A stretch of DNA of 5,355 nt from positions 1 to 5,355 of the forward strand of contig CALCUU010000185.1 of the NCBI GenBank assembly GCA_937906915.1, written 5' to 3'. Shown here in pieces: positions 4,901 through 5,355 of this stretch; position 1 is the stretch's first letter; each line of letters begins with the position of its first letter. The DNA comes from an uncultured Phascolarctobacterium sp. (lineage in GTDB: Bacteria; Bacillota; Negativicutes; Acidaminococcales; Acidaminococcaceae). The notes under the pieces are model-generated. The model saw nothing but the letters and a program-made list of their open reading frames with translations. It was not told where the DNA came from and did no database searches. Position numbers and translations under genes: made by a program.

Positions 4901-5355
4901 ATGAAAGTGTTGAATATAATTTTTAGTCCTACTGGCGGAACAGAAAACGCTGCCTACATTGTGGCAAATACTCTTAGCAGTAATGTAGAGACTATTGATT
5001 TATGCGATAGAAATTTAGATTTTGCAAGTGTTGCTGTTGGTGCAGAAGATGTGTGCGTAATTGCAGTGCCTTCCTACGGTGGCAGGGTTCCTGCCATTGC
5101 CGTAGAACGCTTGGCAAAAATTAAAGGCAACGGTGCTAAAGCAGTGCTTATGGCTGTGTATGGCAACCGTGAATTTGACGATACCCTTTTGGAATTGCAG
5201 GAAGTTGCTGAAGGCGCAGGCTTCAAAACCATTGCTGCCATCGGAGCAATTGCGGAACATTCCTTGGTGCGTTCCATTGCTGCAAGCCGTCCTGACGCTC
5301 AAGACCAAAGAGACTTGGAAAGATTTGCAACACAAATTGCAGCTCGCCTTGCTGT
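4901..5355 (+). CDS. Flavodoxin-fold protein, probable EFR1-type flavodoxin-ferredoxin (N-terminal part)
   Basis: The frame is open from the ATG at 4901 to the right edge (151 codons), so the gene is 3'-truncated by the window. It has the flavodoxin layout: a first beta strand (MKVLNIIF), a phosphate-binding loop SPTGGTEN (9-16) for FMN, then AVPSYGGRVP (55-64) and VYGNREFDD (86-94), which supply the isoalloxazine-contacting loops, and AEHS (118-121). The GGRVP, YGNR and AEHS patterns are typical of the EFR1 family, in which an N-terminal flavodoxin domain is followed by a C-terminal two-[4Fe-4S] ferredoxin domain. The cysteine motifs of that domain would lie beyond the window, so the fusion is inferred, not seen. 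Its role would be cytoplasmic electron transfer in an anaerobe; the partner is unknown. It has its own promoter. A stand-alone flavodoxin is the alternative. Confidence 0.82.
   Translation, partial: MKVLNIIFSPTGGTENAAYIVANTLSSNVETIDLCDRNLDFASVAVGAEDVCVIAVPSYGGRVPAIAVERLAKIKGNGAKAVLMAVYGNREFDDTLLELQEVAEGAGFKTIAAIGAIAEHSLVRSIAASRPDAQDQRDLERFATQIAARLA

Noticed and set aside
5015..5335. Minus-strand frames (106 and 67 codons) inside the right-hand gene
   Set aside because: They are antisense to the flavodoxin-like reading frame, whose motifs are clear.
1..5355. Mobile element, CRISPR array, tRNA/rRNA or a novel defence-type system
   Set aside because: No terminal repeats, transposase motifs, regularly spaced repeats or RNA gene signatures were seen. 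All substantial genes belong to familiar families.

Overview
The window looks like ordinary chromosomal DNA from a low-to-moderate GC bacterium. It has strong GGAGG-type ribosome binding sites, compact operons, a lipoprotein-type solute-binding protein and consensus sigma-70/sigma-A promoters. These traits suggest the Bacillota. The mix of a dicarboxylate/amino-acid symporter, polyamine uptake and a flavodoxin-type redox protein would fit an anaerobic gut member of the Negativicutes, such as a Phascolarctobacterium or Acidaminococcus relative. That placement is an inference from gene content only and is weak.

Layout. Positions 1-190 (minus strand) hold the first 63 codons of a sodium/proton:dicarboxylate (DAACS family) symporter that runs off the left edge. 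Its own extended -10 promoter lies in 191-320. A rho-independent terminator at 321-365 closes the next unit, a four-gene minus-strand operon potA-potB-potC-potD spanning 4082 down to 372. This encodes a complete spermidine/putrescine ABC importer: ATPase, two permeases and a lipoprotein-anchored polyamine-binding protein. The genes are tightly packed: potA/potB overlap by 4 nt (ATGA), potB/potC by 20 nt, and potC/potD are 24 nt apart. A single good promoter lies upstream of potA.

An AT-rich divergent intergenic region (4083-4390) with roughly helically phased A/T tracts separates the pot operon from two plus-strand genes. The first is a half-size EamA/DMT membrane protein (4391-4804) with its own promoter and terminator. 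The second is the start of a flavodoxin-fold protein resembling the EFR1 flavodoxin-ferredoxin family (4901 onward), which runs off the right edge. The promoter of this last gene is embedded in the terminator of the DMT gene.

How they work together: PotD captures extracellular polyamine, PotB/PotC form the membrane channel and PotA drives transport by ATP hydrolysis. The flanking genes are separate transcription units with no clear functional link to polyamines. I see no mobile element, CRISPR array, tRNA, rRNA or recognisable riboswitch, and nothing that demands a new biological system. The points worth a second look are regulatory details and one substitution in PotC.
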